From assembly GCA_001630475.1 (NCBI GenBank), contig KV419471.1, forward strand, positions 1,581 through 34,703: DNA of 33,123 nucleotides, given 5' to 3'. This document shows, piece by piece, positions 1-10,421 of the stretch (position 1 is the stretch's first letter; every line of letters begins with the position of its first letter). The DNA is from Sistotremastrum niveocremeum HHB9708. Its lineage: Eukaryota > Basidiomycota > Agaricomycetes > Sistotremastrales > Sistotremastraceae. The position numbers and the translations under genes are program-made. The notes beneath the pieces were generated by a model. That model did no database searches. It was not told the origin of the DNA and saw nothing but the letters and a program-made list of their open reading frames with translations.

Positions 1-61
1 AGGGATAGGGGGTGGATGCGCAGAGAGACTCTTGGATGTAGTAGGAGGCCGCCGAAAAGGG

Positions 62-365
62 TCCGAAAATAATAAATATATTAATTTCAAAAAATAATAA
101 ATATATTAATTCCGGAAAATAATAAAAATATTGATTTCGAAAAATAATAAAAATATTAATTATGAAAATATTAATTAACTTTTATATTCATTTCGGAAAA
201 TAATAAAAATATTAATTTCGAAAAACAATAAAGATATTCATTTCAAAAAATATAAAAAAATTCGTTTCAATAAATAATAAAAATATTCATTGCGATAAAT
301 AATAAAAAAATTCATTTCGAAAAATAACAATAAAAATTATTTCGATAAATTGCGAAAAAAATTCA
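62..365. repeat. AT-rich 25-bp degenerate tandem array
   Basis: A stretch of almost pure A/T is built on the core AAAATAATAAATATATTAA with a TTTCG or TTCCG spacer. The first four copies begin near 66, 91, 116 and 141, which gives an exact 25-bp period. Later copies drift in length to about 365, for roughly 12 copies. The bases after it (366-480) stay AT-rich but lose the period. The CG in the spacer is often changed to CA. I see no open frame and no telomeric motif. It is probably a fungal intergenic minisatellite. Confidence 0.85.
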
Positions 366-1528
366 ACTGAAATACTCACTGAGTAAATATGATATATATC
401 TGTTTTGAATAAAATAAAGATAATAATGGAATAAGAATGATCAAAGACAGATAAAATAAAACTAAAAATTGATAAAAAATCGAATACAGATTAGGAACAT
501 TGGCAGATGTGTTCCAGATATAATCTGGCTCACAGGGAGGTATAATGATCGTCAGGACATTGATAAAGCATTCAAGTTCTGTGATACAATATTATATAGT
601 TGGAAATCGCTTGTGAAGCTTGACTGAATGTGATAAGTCTTCTTACACGTCCGAGCGACTCCCGCAAGCGTCACCGTACTACTCCCACGTGCATCGGAAG
701 ATGACTTAGACGTCTCGATTGATTTGGATAAGTCTTCTTGCGTGTACACATCCCCCCCTAGCGGAGTTTCAATTATTTCCAAAACCGGTAACCCAGCCAG
801 AAAAAATCGATAACACGACCTACCAAATCTACAGAATACCTTAATAAATCGCTTTCCTTGTATGGAATACGGCAGTCGCCGTCTGTCGGAGTTATAAGAC
901 CTCTGAGGATTTTGCGTTTTCAAGTGTCCAGCGTTTCCGCGGAAACAGAACAGCAGGCAAGTAAGGCTAATATTGCCGTATCTATGTCTAGTCTAGTTAC
1001 ACGAGGATATAGGTACTTACAGGTGGATGGCCTGAGGAAGGAGGTGACAGCGGAGTGAGATGATATGTTGTCAAATCGTATGCAACCGTCAGTATTATTC
1101 TTTTTTCTTGATTCTGAATAATCCAGCTGAAGTGAGACGACCGATCTTGTTGAGCGGTCATCAATAGATCCCCGATCCCCGAGAGCCGCGATAAGGCACG
1201 CACCACATATAGGCACCGACTGCTAGTCGAGCGACGATAGAACAGGCGTTGGGACCTGTCATGCGATTAACACGAGGACGTGATTATTCGACCCAACTTA
1301 CAAGCGACCATACCCAAAATGGAACGAAATCTTGTTTTCAGGACCAGTTGCGGATATGGTGCGGACTTCTTGAAGACGTACTATGCATCGACGTTATAAT
1401 ACAAGCAGACAGTGTTGTTGTGACTTGATATTTGCTGCAGACTCCGCAAAACCACCCCTGCGGAGCGCTGAGCTTGGTTGCGTTGAGCGGGATATTCTCG
1501 GCACCGGAGTTCGGATGTCGAACCGTAC
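366..1528. other. Intergenic, no supported gene
   Basis: Short open frames exist on both strands, the longest being 123 codons on the minus strand at 552-923. I recognise none, they do not join through plausible introns, and their composition is not coding-like. A 13-bp direct repeat GATAAGTCTTCTT occurs near 631 and 727. The last few hundred bases should hold the promoter of the plus-strand gene that starts at 1529. Confidence 0.5.
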
Positions 1529-2823
1529 ATGGTGCCTGCAGCCCTCGTTCGCTTTCCCCGACGATATCCACTCTCTCTTCTCATTGTCTTGATACCTCTG
1601 TCATTGCTTGTATACTCCTATTGGGACCCATTACGCTCCCAGACATCCTCCCTATTCCCGTCGCCAAGTTGGAACCCAGCGAAACCCCCGTCTTCACCAA
1701 TAAGCGCTGAACATGCTAGTCTCCTCCTGGTTACCGCATACTATCCCAAGCTACAGACTCGGCTCACTCCGAAGCTCTTGAATAGAGTCATTTCACGGAT
1801 TAAAACCCCATTATATATCTTCACCACACCTGAAATCGAACCGCTGTTGAACGTCGATTCGGAGTTCTCAGTGAATATCAATACCTCATTCGCATCACCG
1901 CTCGACATACCACCTCTCGAAGGAGTCTTGGAGAGCTACGAGAAGATGAGCTCGAGGGGGAGAGAAGCAGGTCGTAGGAAAACACCAGAGACATACGCGT
2001 TACGGAACTCGAAGGCCTATTTTCTCCAAACTGCTATCCAAAATTCCATCAATGCCTCTACCACTTCCTCCACCCCCTCATACGCGTTCTGGATCGACCC
2101 GATTTCTCTTGACGAACTCCCTTCACTTGCGAGGTGGCCGGATGCGATAAGGTTGCAGAATACTTGGGTCGAGGGAGAGGCTCAAACTGGGACGGATATG
2201 GCGGACCTCATGATGTGGCCTGTGGAGACGTTGCCTCACTCCAGTCTATCGCTTTGGTCGGAAGGCATGGGTCCGATAAAGGTAGCCGATAATCAAGCTT
2301 TCAGCACCGGTGAGTCTTCTTTTCGTTTTCGTCTGCCCGAACATCCTGCACTCTACATTATAAGCGCTGATTAATGTGTATCATCTCAGGCTCATTCTTT
2401 GGTGGACCTCCCTCCGCGATTGAATGGTACTCTCGCGCATTCTACGCTCTTCACGACCACTTCCTCTCACAGCGCCAATTCGTCGGCAGCGACCTCGCCA
2501 TCACCAACGCGTTATTCCTACTTCAACCCCATCGGTTCATCACTCTCTGGCCTTCAGATCCGCAGAAGCCCGCGAGAGGGAATTGTGGCCCATCGAAAGA
2601 CCTACGATCGTATCCTCTATATTGGACCGCCTCGGATCAGGAGCGTGAAGAGACTGCGAAAGCTTGGATTTGGAATGCCAAATGGAAGCCTTGGAAAGGA
2701 GATTGGTGGACTGGGAAGGCGGGCGAGAGATGTGGGACCGTAGAGATAGTCGGCATGAAAGGACTTCTGGAGAGGCTATTCGGTAAAGGATGGCGGCCGC
2801 CCGGAACGTCGATATCGGTGTGA
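1529..2823 (+). CDS. HtrL/YibB-like type II membrane protein
   Basis: Exons 1529-2309 and 2390-2823 join across an 80-bp GTGAGT..CAG intron and give 404 aa. Residues about 13-31 form one hydrophobic segment after an Arg-rich start, so a type II membrane protein, probably of the secretory pathway, is likely. The body carries LLLVTAYYP, KTPLYIFTTPE, INTSFASPLDIPPL, YAFWID and, after the splice, FFGGPPSAIEWYSRAFYALH and FVGSDLAITNALFLL. From memory these match basidiomycete proteins with the HtrL/YibB domain, which are often called glycosyltransferase-like; the reaction is unknown. The usual FWND reads FWID here. The start is the first ATG before the membrane segment. It converges on the minus-strand gene at 3455. 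Family assignment is moderately sure and function is inference. Confidence 0.82.
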
Positions 2824-3454
2824 CCAATATGATCTGTGAGTGAGATCCCCTTTTGAACGGCCGTTGTCTTATCAGATTCACTGAATATAGGTGTTTATTC
2901 GATTGTCTTATTCATAATGTTTTCGATATTGCATTCTCTCGGACTTTTCACATATATCTTTCAGACTTTCTTGACTGTATACACTCCGACCAATACGTTG
3001 TGTAACATCAAAATCATGCAAACTCTCAGGTTTCCCGTGTAGTCAATATCTCAGCCCAACCGCACGTTGAATGTCGAACCCGGACGCCCTTATAATCATA
3101 GCGAGACGGTATGCGTGATTTTTGATGCAGATAGGGTTCCCATCGAAGAGGATATGAGATGATATCATTAATATGAGAGGAGTATCTACGATCATGAAGG
3201 CTATTGACAGTGTGTAGGTGCATGCAAGATATCAAAGAAACCCAACGGATACGAAAGCAATCCAGGAATATACAACGAATAGAGTCAAGCGGCTCGCCCT
3301 TGATAGGATACGAGAAACGAAGAAAAGTAAGGTGATACATCGCCGCACACCAATTAACCCGAAAGAATGAAAGATGCAAAATGCGGATCAAATAGAAAAG
3401 CGTCAATGCATGAGATGATGATTAGATATAATAAAAAGAAGAAATATCAGCAAT
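2824..3454. other. Convergent intergenic region
   Basis: The 631 bp lie between the 3' ends of two convergent genes. The only long frame (3026-3406, minus, 126 codons) has no recognisable content and is probably 3'-UTR or spacer. I see no repeat, RNA gene or intact gene. Confidence 0.5.
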
Positions 3455-4950
3455 CTATGCCGACAGGTCCAAATAATTCGTGCGCATAGATTGGCTATCC
3501 GTGTATACAGCCCGCACGTCTCCCAGATCATTCACGTCATCGCTCGGAGGTCGAGGCGGCCGTATAGGATGCGGAGCGACGGGCTGAGGCATTTGATGAT
3601 GTGAGATGACGTTAGAGAATCGTTGTTGATATTGCTGCTGAAGCAGCTGCTTTTGACGGGGGAGAGGCATGGTGTTCTCATCTATCGTGCGGAAGGAAGG
3701 AGGATGTTTCTCGGCGACGGAGGTACGACTGTATAGCGTTCGTTCACTCCAGCCCATCGCACTTCCATTATGAGTCTCCCGATCAGGCGGATACAGTGTC
3801 GAAGTGGGAGGATATTGTTGAGCGTGGGGAGTGAGAAGTTCTGAAGATGCTTGTGTGGTAGGAGAAGCTACAGGAAATTCCTGCTCATGCTCGTGGATGA
3901 CCTTCATCATATGTTGACCACGACTGATCTCGTGCAGAGGCGGCACGAATGGATCGGGAGTCGATCGATCCGCAGAGGCCGACGACGTGAAGGGAGAACC
4001 AGGATGAGAGATGTGCTGGGATGTGGTATGATGAGAAGCTGGATGAGGTGATGCCGTAGCTCGAGAAGCCGAATCAATTCTTTCAGGAATTGAAGGATAA
4101 CTCTGAGTATCGACAATCGGTCGGAAGTTTCCGTGCTGTCGTGTGGGAGGAGGCTGCAGCACAGTCTTGGGGAACTCTTTCTGATACGGTGATATGGCGA
4201 GGGCTGGTGGACCGCCACGTTTGAGTTTTCGGCGAAGGAAGTATAGGACAATAGCGAGGATAAGGAGACCAAGGAGAACGCCGAGAATGACGGTGATGAT
4301 GGTCATGGGAAAGGAGTGAGAGGAGGAGGTTGATGTAGAAGATGAGCTAGCAGCGTCGGCTGTCGAGGACGCTGCGGCGATCGTAGAAGTTGCTAATCCA
4401 GATAGGAAGGCGGCGTTGGTGGTGGAGTACGGTCCGGGATCAGCGGTAGTGGTACCATTACTGAATGCCAATGAGATGAGGTAAGATAGCAGCGGGTGGT
4501 AACTCACTTGGGCTGTGAAAATGTCAAGAAATCGATATCCAACCAATTATTCGTCCCGTCGGGGACGTTCGTGAACAGCAACTGATGCTGTCCTGAGCCT
4601 CCCGGACCTCCACCCTCACTTCCATCCGTTGGAAACACCCTCGACCACAGCAACTGACGATATTGAACCGTCGGCGAATTTGCTGTACCTCCTTGTACCA
4701 GATTATTCCACCGAACGGAGAAGTTGGAATGTCCAGGTCCCTTCGATCCAAATATGTAGATAGCTGATCCAGTGAAGGACAGGGCGAAGCTGGCCTGATT
4801 TTCTTGAGTCGCATGGTATGTACGACCGAATGTTTGACCCAGATTAGGGTCCGTGACGGGTGCTGTATGCCAGCCGGGTGAGCTTGAGTAGTTGAGAGCA
4901 GGATAAGTGTCGTCGACGGTGAAGTTCATGATGATAAAAGAGAGCGGCAA
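3455..4950 (-). CDS. Ser-rich single-pass membrane protein, extracellular N-terminus
   Basis: Exons 4950-4508 and 4460-3455 join across a 47-bp intron and give 482 aa (475 aa if the second ATG at 4929 is used). Residues 1 to about 147 form a beta-rich domain with FTVDDTYPALNYS, FALSFTGSAIYIFGSKGPGH and WLDIDFLTF. A Ser/Thr-rich stalk follows at about 160-198. One membrane segment lies at about 200-222 (IITVILGVLLGLLILAIVL), ending in RRKLKRGG. The remaining ~255-residue tail is Pro/Ser/Gln/His-rich and disordered. This layout is very common in Agaricomycetes and resembles a wall sensor, but the family is uncharacterised. There is no classical signal peptide, so topology rests on the positive-inside rule. 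The exon junction is supported by an unbroken frame. Confidence 0.85.
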
Positions 4951-6970
4951 GTATAGATACGGTGGTCGGACTAGTTTACTCAGAGGGAGGGCATTGATAG
5001 CAGGAAAAGAGCGTAATGGACGTCAGTCGTCCAGCGAATGAAGGAATGATGCTATTTGGTTCTGTTTGGCTAAAGTTGGACCTGGCGGCATTTTGCCTGA
5101 GCTGGTCCTCGTTTCGTCTTCATCAACATCAAGCATCATAGAATCTGAGGCGACAGTCTATACTTATCATTGGAGCGAATTTCACTGCTGTGTCGCCCCA
5201 AAGGCTATTCGGAGGCTTTGGAATATTCGACCTCAATATTTCATATTTTCGCGGTATTTTCACGATTTCCGACGAACGATTTCTCTCAGCAAGTGGTGCT
5301 TTATCTGGGTCCTCGACTCTATGGCATATCTCGAAATTGGTATCTTACGAAGGTCCGAAACGGACGTCGTCTATCAGTTACTTACCACGGTTTCAAGCAT
5401 CCCATCGCCGTTTCCGAATTAGGATCAAATTCCGTTCCTGAGCGCTGAACGGTCAACTGTTTCGGAAATGAAGACTCTCACGGCACCTTTCACCTTCTCG
5501 AGGACATGCTTTCAACTTCGTTCTGGTCGTGCTCGCCTATCAGTCTACACTTTCTTACGATCCTCAGTTCTGGTTCTCTACGTCCTCGATGCCGAAGCCT
5601 CGGCTTAGTAGTCAGACGACTGCATCGCTAATGATGCCCATCTCCATCAATCCCGCTTTCCCTGAAAACAAGGTACGTCCCTGGTCCTCCGAAATTGTCA
5701 GAAGCGTCGTCCTGACGATCTCCTAGGGTTCGGCGTCGATTCAACTCTTACACTCAACGCTCCATTAAACACCGGAATTCGCCAGTTTCATTAAGTTCGT
5801 TAAGCGATTCATGGCATGCCTGTAAACCATCTCATCAATCCAAAGCGGGGCTCGACTTTGATTCTTGATAAGCGCCATCAGTAAAGCTACGAACTCGACG
5901 TTGCGATATATACCACGGCCTAATCTCGTTGACAGACGGACATCTGGACCGCGTGTATCTCTCGTCCGACCAGTAGAGCGGTCCTTCACGGCACCCCTAG
6001 CTGTTCGACGGTGGATCATCTCGGTAAAGACCATGGATCATATCCCATGATCATGATCTGACCTCGACACATTCTCAATAATGTTCCTTCGCGCTGCAGT
6101 CCTCCTCGATCTTTGACAGCTCTCATCGAATTCTCACAGTCAAAAGTTGATATGACCTCTGTGCTCAAATACCGTTGAAGTCACTTCTCCTTCCCTCGGA
6201 GAACATGGTCCTATACTATGCGAAAGTACTCTATCGACGGATTTAATTCTAAGCTCGGAGTGCTAGTCCGAGAGAGACACTTCGTCGCATCTGTTCACGA
6301 TCCCTCGATCACGACATTATGTGACTTCTATGGCTGATCGATCTCTTCGTGGAAGTGGCGTGGAACCTTCAAATCAAGCGTCGATCTCTGTTAATTCTTA
6401 TCCATTCCTGGACCCCCGAGTCGTCATGTCGCCTCTTACTCTGCTTTCGATTATCCCCTTACACACACTTCCAAACGCCACCTCGGATTCCAGTCGACGA
6501 TGATAAATTGTGAACGCCACATTGATGAATTCCTCTCCACCTCTTCCGTTGTATCAACCACCTTCCGGAAGTATCTTCTCGCACCTCAAACAATCCTTCG
6601 AATTCGACACCTCGCGTTCGACTTTCATTTCCGAACTCCGATTCCGATTTTCAACGCGATCACGGTCATTCTGAGTTCGTCCGAAAAGCCCTGGCAAGCC
6701 AATTTCCTCCTCCCACTCTCTCGATCTCGATAAACTGAGTGATACGAAGCAATGTAGTGAGTAATACTTTTAAGATGTTGCTCGTATATTATGTCAAGGG
6801 ATCTGCGAAACGACTTCAAGTTCAAGACTGCATCATTGATTGATCACTCTGAAAGCAATCTCGCGGAGAATATCGAACAGACACTTCATAAATAAACAAC
6901 ATAGCAACACATGAGTACAACTGAACAACATCGAAAGCAACATCTCAAAAACCATACAATTCACACATTA
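4951..6970. other. Gene-poor stretch, possible decayed gene at 5066-5760
   Basis: About 2 kb holds no coherent model. The plus strand is pyrimidine-rich like local coding DNA and has overlapping frames at 5066-5422, 5170-5448, 5190-5441 and 5529-5726, none recognisable. Only one convincing donor is present (GTACGT near 5671, with a TAG acceptor near 5726). Frames are broken every 60-100 codons, which could mean a relic or chance. Nothing firm is seen at 5765-6970. The promoter of the minus-strand gene starting at 4950 should lie in the first part. Confidence 0.35.
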
Positions 6971-8490
6971 CTAAGCGCCGTTGTTAGCAGTCCCATTGCT
7001 TCCGACTCCTGTTGGATGTGATTCGAGCACCGCATCGAAATGTTCCACACGTTCCATCCACGACAGAGTAAGATCCCGATATATTTTGACCATATTCGCC
7101 GCATGACGCCGGTCCGCAATTGTAGAGGCTCTCCAAGCCGCTTCCGTATTGAAGGCGAAGAATCCACTATTCGGTGGAGGCGTTATCAACGCACCAGGAG
7201 GCGGAACAGGCTCTGGAGGAGCGAATGGAGCGATGTGATTCGTAGGTTGAGGAGTAGGAGGAGTAGTAGGATCGGGGATATGTGGCTGGGAGGTATCCAT
7301 TTGATGAGAGGACGAATTATCGATACGCGGTGGGAATGGAAGCGGTGCGACGGGCTGCGATGGAAGGAGCGGCTGAGGATACTGTGAATGGACGAATGGA
7401 GATGTAGTTGGCGGTGGTGCATAGGAAGATGAGTATAGCCCTGGCACATCGCGTCGGGGATCTCGGGCCAGACTGCTGGGCGCATCGGGAGGATGTGGGA
7501 CGGATGGGCCGCTTGGCGGCGCATGACACGAATGAGACGTAGGATTAGTCGAGGTGGATGAAGCCGAAGATGATGATGAGGGAGGTGGATGATCTGAAGT
7601 GGTGTTTGGGGCGTCCATCATGTCGACGTCGATGGGGCTCGAAGGCCTTTGGAGAGTCGAAGACGATGTCATGTTCATAGTTGCCATCCTGCGACGTTTA
7701 ACAGAATAGGATATACTGTCGCGCAGCTCCTCCGCAGAGAAGAGTGAAGGGACAGGATCTTCAGGAGGGCGCTCGCACTTCTGATTATTACTCTCGCAAT
7801 GCCAGCACGGATCGGTTTTACGTGATCGAAGGAGGAAATGGCATGGCTCAGACAACGTAGCACACGATTTACATGGAACTCGAGCTGGTACTGCATGAAT
7901 ACATCAGCAATTAGACAACATGACCAAGAATCGAATAGGCCTTACTTTGTGAGTATGCTACAGGAGGCGCTTGACGAATAACTGCCAAATTGGAATCAAA
8001 GACGGATCTTCGTATTGGGATGGGATTTTTGAATGGAGAAGAAAGGGTATGCCAAGCAGTGGATTCAGAAGGGTCTGGTTTGACGCGCGGTGGGCGCGGT
8101 GGGACGCGAATGGTGATGCGATGTGAATCGTCGTCGTTCAAAGATATCTCGCTCTCTCCATCATCTTCATTCTTCAACGCCATAATCTCCTCACGTCCAA
8201 GAGCTCTTATAACCTCCTGCGCCATATCTATCGTCGAATCCTCCTCTCCAACTGCGTCCTCATCGTCGCCCAGCGTATGAACTTCAATTGAGAAATATGT
8301 CGTGAGCTCAGGAAGAAGTATAGATGACTATCAACTTACTTGGAGGTCCGTCATCCACGACGATGGGTTTTTCCACAGGATTCAGTGCTGCATCGTTTAC
8401 GCCCAACTGATTCCCAGCTCTAGCTCGGCGACTCCGACGAGTTGGAGACGATGTAGGTGATACTGGAGCCGCTGGCGAAGAAACAATCAT
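6971..8490 (-). CDS. Zn(II)2Cys6-like cysteine-cluster protein, probably nuclear
   Basis: Exons 8490-8340, 8281-7946 and 7890-6971, with introns of 58 and 55 bp, give 468 aa. An N-terminal basic patch (RRSRRARAG) and an acidic region precede a cysteine cluster at residues 169-201: C169-x2-C172-x6-C179-x11-C191-x2-C194-x6-C201. This is the exact spacing of the GAL4-type Zn2Cys6 cluster. The second half, PCWHCESNNQKCE, looks typical. The first half lacks the usual run of basic DNA-contact residues, and the cluster lies internally rather than N-terminally. A long Pro/Ser-rich disordered region follows, and the last 60 residues contain a helical segment (WRASTIADRRHAANMVKIYR). A regulatory DNA-binding role is inference; a generic zinc-binding protein is the alternative. 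The second intron splits the codon before the cluster. Confidence 0.75.
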
Positions 8491-9365
8491 GACGAGGATA
8501 CAGATTAAATCAAGACAGCCACGAAGTCAGTTCAGAGAAAGAGCATTGTTGATACTGTATGAAACGACGAAAAGATCGTCCTTCACGAGCTCGTGGAAGG
8601 CGCTGTGAAGCTCGGCACCGCGGTTTCGAACTCCGATCGCTTTAACTCAGACTTGCCGCAGGCCTCAATGACCTTCTATTACCTTCTCTAACACTAATCA
8701 TGCAATCTTCTTTGAGGACTGGCAAAAATTCCCAATTCTAGATGCTGCTGGAATTTTTTGATCCAACGAAAACTGCTTAGTAATATTCCTCAATTTTCGA
8801 AATAGCATGCACTTCACGTCGAATCGCACGGATATTAATCAGTAGTCTCAGGCTAACTTCCATGTTAGGCATTCTAGTTTATAAGGCTATCAGCATGTCG
8901 CAATCATGTCGTTGTTTACCAGGCTCGTCCCCTGCAACAGCTGATTGCCTTCGTTCTCATTTTTCCTGTCGCATCGTCCTAAGACTCTTCACGATAAACT
9001 GCGGACATCTTGAGAGGATCACGGTCATTAGAGACTTACAATCAGTTGTAAATTTAAATCAGCTCTATGTGAGTCAGTCCTTTGCTACCCGTGTTGAGCT
9101 GGGCAAGTAATCTTGACTATTTTTTCTGTGCGCAGTCCTTTCGCCTTTGTCTTACACAGATATCATGAATGCAAATATCATCCAAATTCGATCACCAACG
9201 TCGAACAATGTACAGTCCTTCTATCAAATAAGATCAATAAACGTCGCTGACGAACTGCTTGGTCCTAGTTTACATCTTGTAGGCATCCCAGAAACACACG
9301 GCGAAAGCAACAGGGGAAAATCTACCGGCCGAACGCCATTTCTACAGAGCAAACTATCCAAAATG
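8491..9365. other. Intergenic, no supported gene
   Basis: These 875 bp hold the 5' flank of the Zn-cluster-like gene and the 3' flank of the secreted-protein gene. The short plus-strand frames (for example 8862-9110) are not recognisable and have no plausible splice partners. Confidence 0.5.
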
Positions 9366-10421
9366 TCACAGGGTACAACAGCTCATTCCAAGGACGTTTA
9401 TAAGACACACAAAGCATTCCTCCGGGGGCACCTCAGTAATCGTCAATATAGCTACTCGTCCGTCCTGTTTAATTCCGTGGTTAATCCCTGTTTTCATGTT
9501 CAAGATGACATCAGTCAAAAGCAATGGAAAATCTCATACCTATCCGTCCTGGTACCAGCAGATCGCCATTCCACTCAACACTTGCCGTCCATCGTGTTTC
9601 TCCCAGCCTCCCTCCTTTCAAGGCACGCTCAACGAACCAGTTTCTGCCTAGATTATATCCATCCGGAGTTATCTCGTGATGTTTCAGAAGTGACTGTCGA
9701 TATCTTGATCAGTGGACTGTTACACACACCCAGCAGGACAGAAATGAAATAAACAAACATATTCCCTCGACACGCTGAGCATACGATTCAGACTTGGCTT
9801 CTCTGAGTTTGGTCAAACTTCAAAACCTGCTTACCCAAGGAACCACGCTTTGCTCTCCGCTTGCATCCATCCTCGAAAATGAAATCCGCCTATGAGACTC
9901 TCCAGACAGCTCCCGAGGAGAGGTATTCCAAGATGGCATTGTCTCAAGAGTAATCGCTCGATCTGAGGGCCTCTTCCGTCTCCTAAGTCTGCTCGATGAC
10001 GAGCGCCAATGTGTATACCGAGACACTCGGAAGCAAACCCGATGGTGCTGCGTTCGAGAATGACTGAGATGTTACATGTATGTTCGGTATCAAAGGAGTT
10101 GATGACGAACCTGATGTACGATTTGAACCCATCATCAGACAATATTCGAGGATCCGAGAGACCGGATATAATGACGTTCAGAGGTTCACCTCTCCGTGGG
10201 GTTGTAAACTACGCCGATGGAAAACGTTGAAGTAATAACGGCATCTTTAGACAGAGGAAACGTACATCAATCATTCGACCACCGTCCAAACGTGGGTCTA
10301 TCCACCCAGATTCCACCCCTTCACTGCTACTCTTATTCTCATTCCCCGTCACTCCAGCCACGCATACAAAAGACAGCGATAAAAAGACCAGTCCAATCTT
10401 TCCCATGTCGTGATGTCGCAT
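9366..10421 (-). CDS. Secreted protein, five exons, Agaricomycete type
   Basis: Exons 10421-10266, 10208-10111, 10047-9835, 9703-9540 and 9487-9366 keep an open frame through all four junctions and give 250 aa. Introns are 57, 63, 131 and 52 bp. Residues 1-25 are a signal peptide (GLVFLSLSFVCVAGVTG); the ATG at 10406 is an alternative start. Segments follow that I recognise as conserved in an uncharacterised basidiomycete family: WIDPRLDGGRMID, GEPLNVIISGLSDP, GFASECLGIHIG, ADLGDGRG, IPLLGSCLESLIGGFHFR, ITPDGYNLGRNWFVERAL and GINHGIKQDGRVAILTITE. No catalytic motif is known to me. The 131-bp third intron ends in a CAAG acceptor and is the least certain part; the final ~20 residues after ILTITE are also unsure. 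No single exon exceeds 71 codons, so simple frame scanning misses the gene. Confidence 0.8.

Noticed and set aside
552-923. 123-codon minus-strand frame near the left edge
   Set aside because: It is not recognisable, and the adjacent frame at 920-1216 cannot be joined to it by a good intron.
9147-9752. 201-codon plus-strand open frame
   Set aside because: It is antisense to exons 4 and 5 of the secreted-protein gene, begins only at a TTG and has no recognisable content. The spliced minus-strand model explains the region better.
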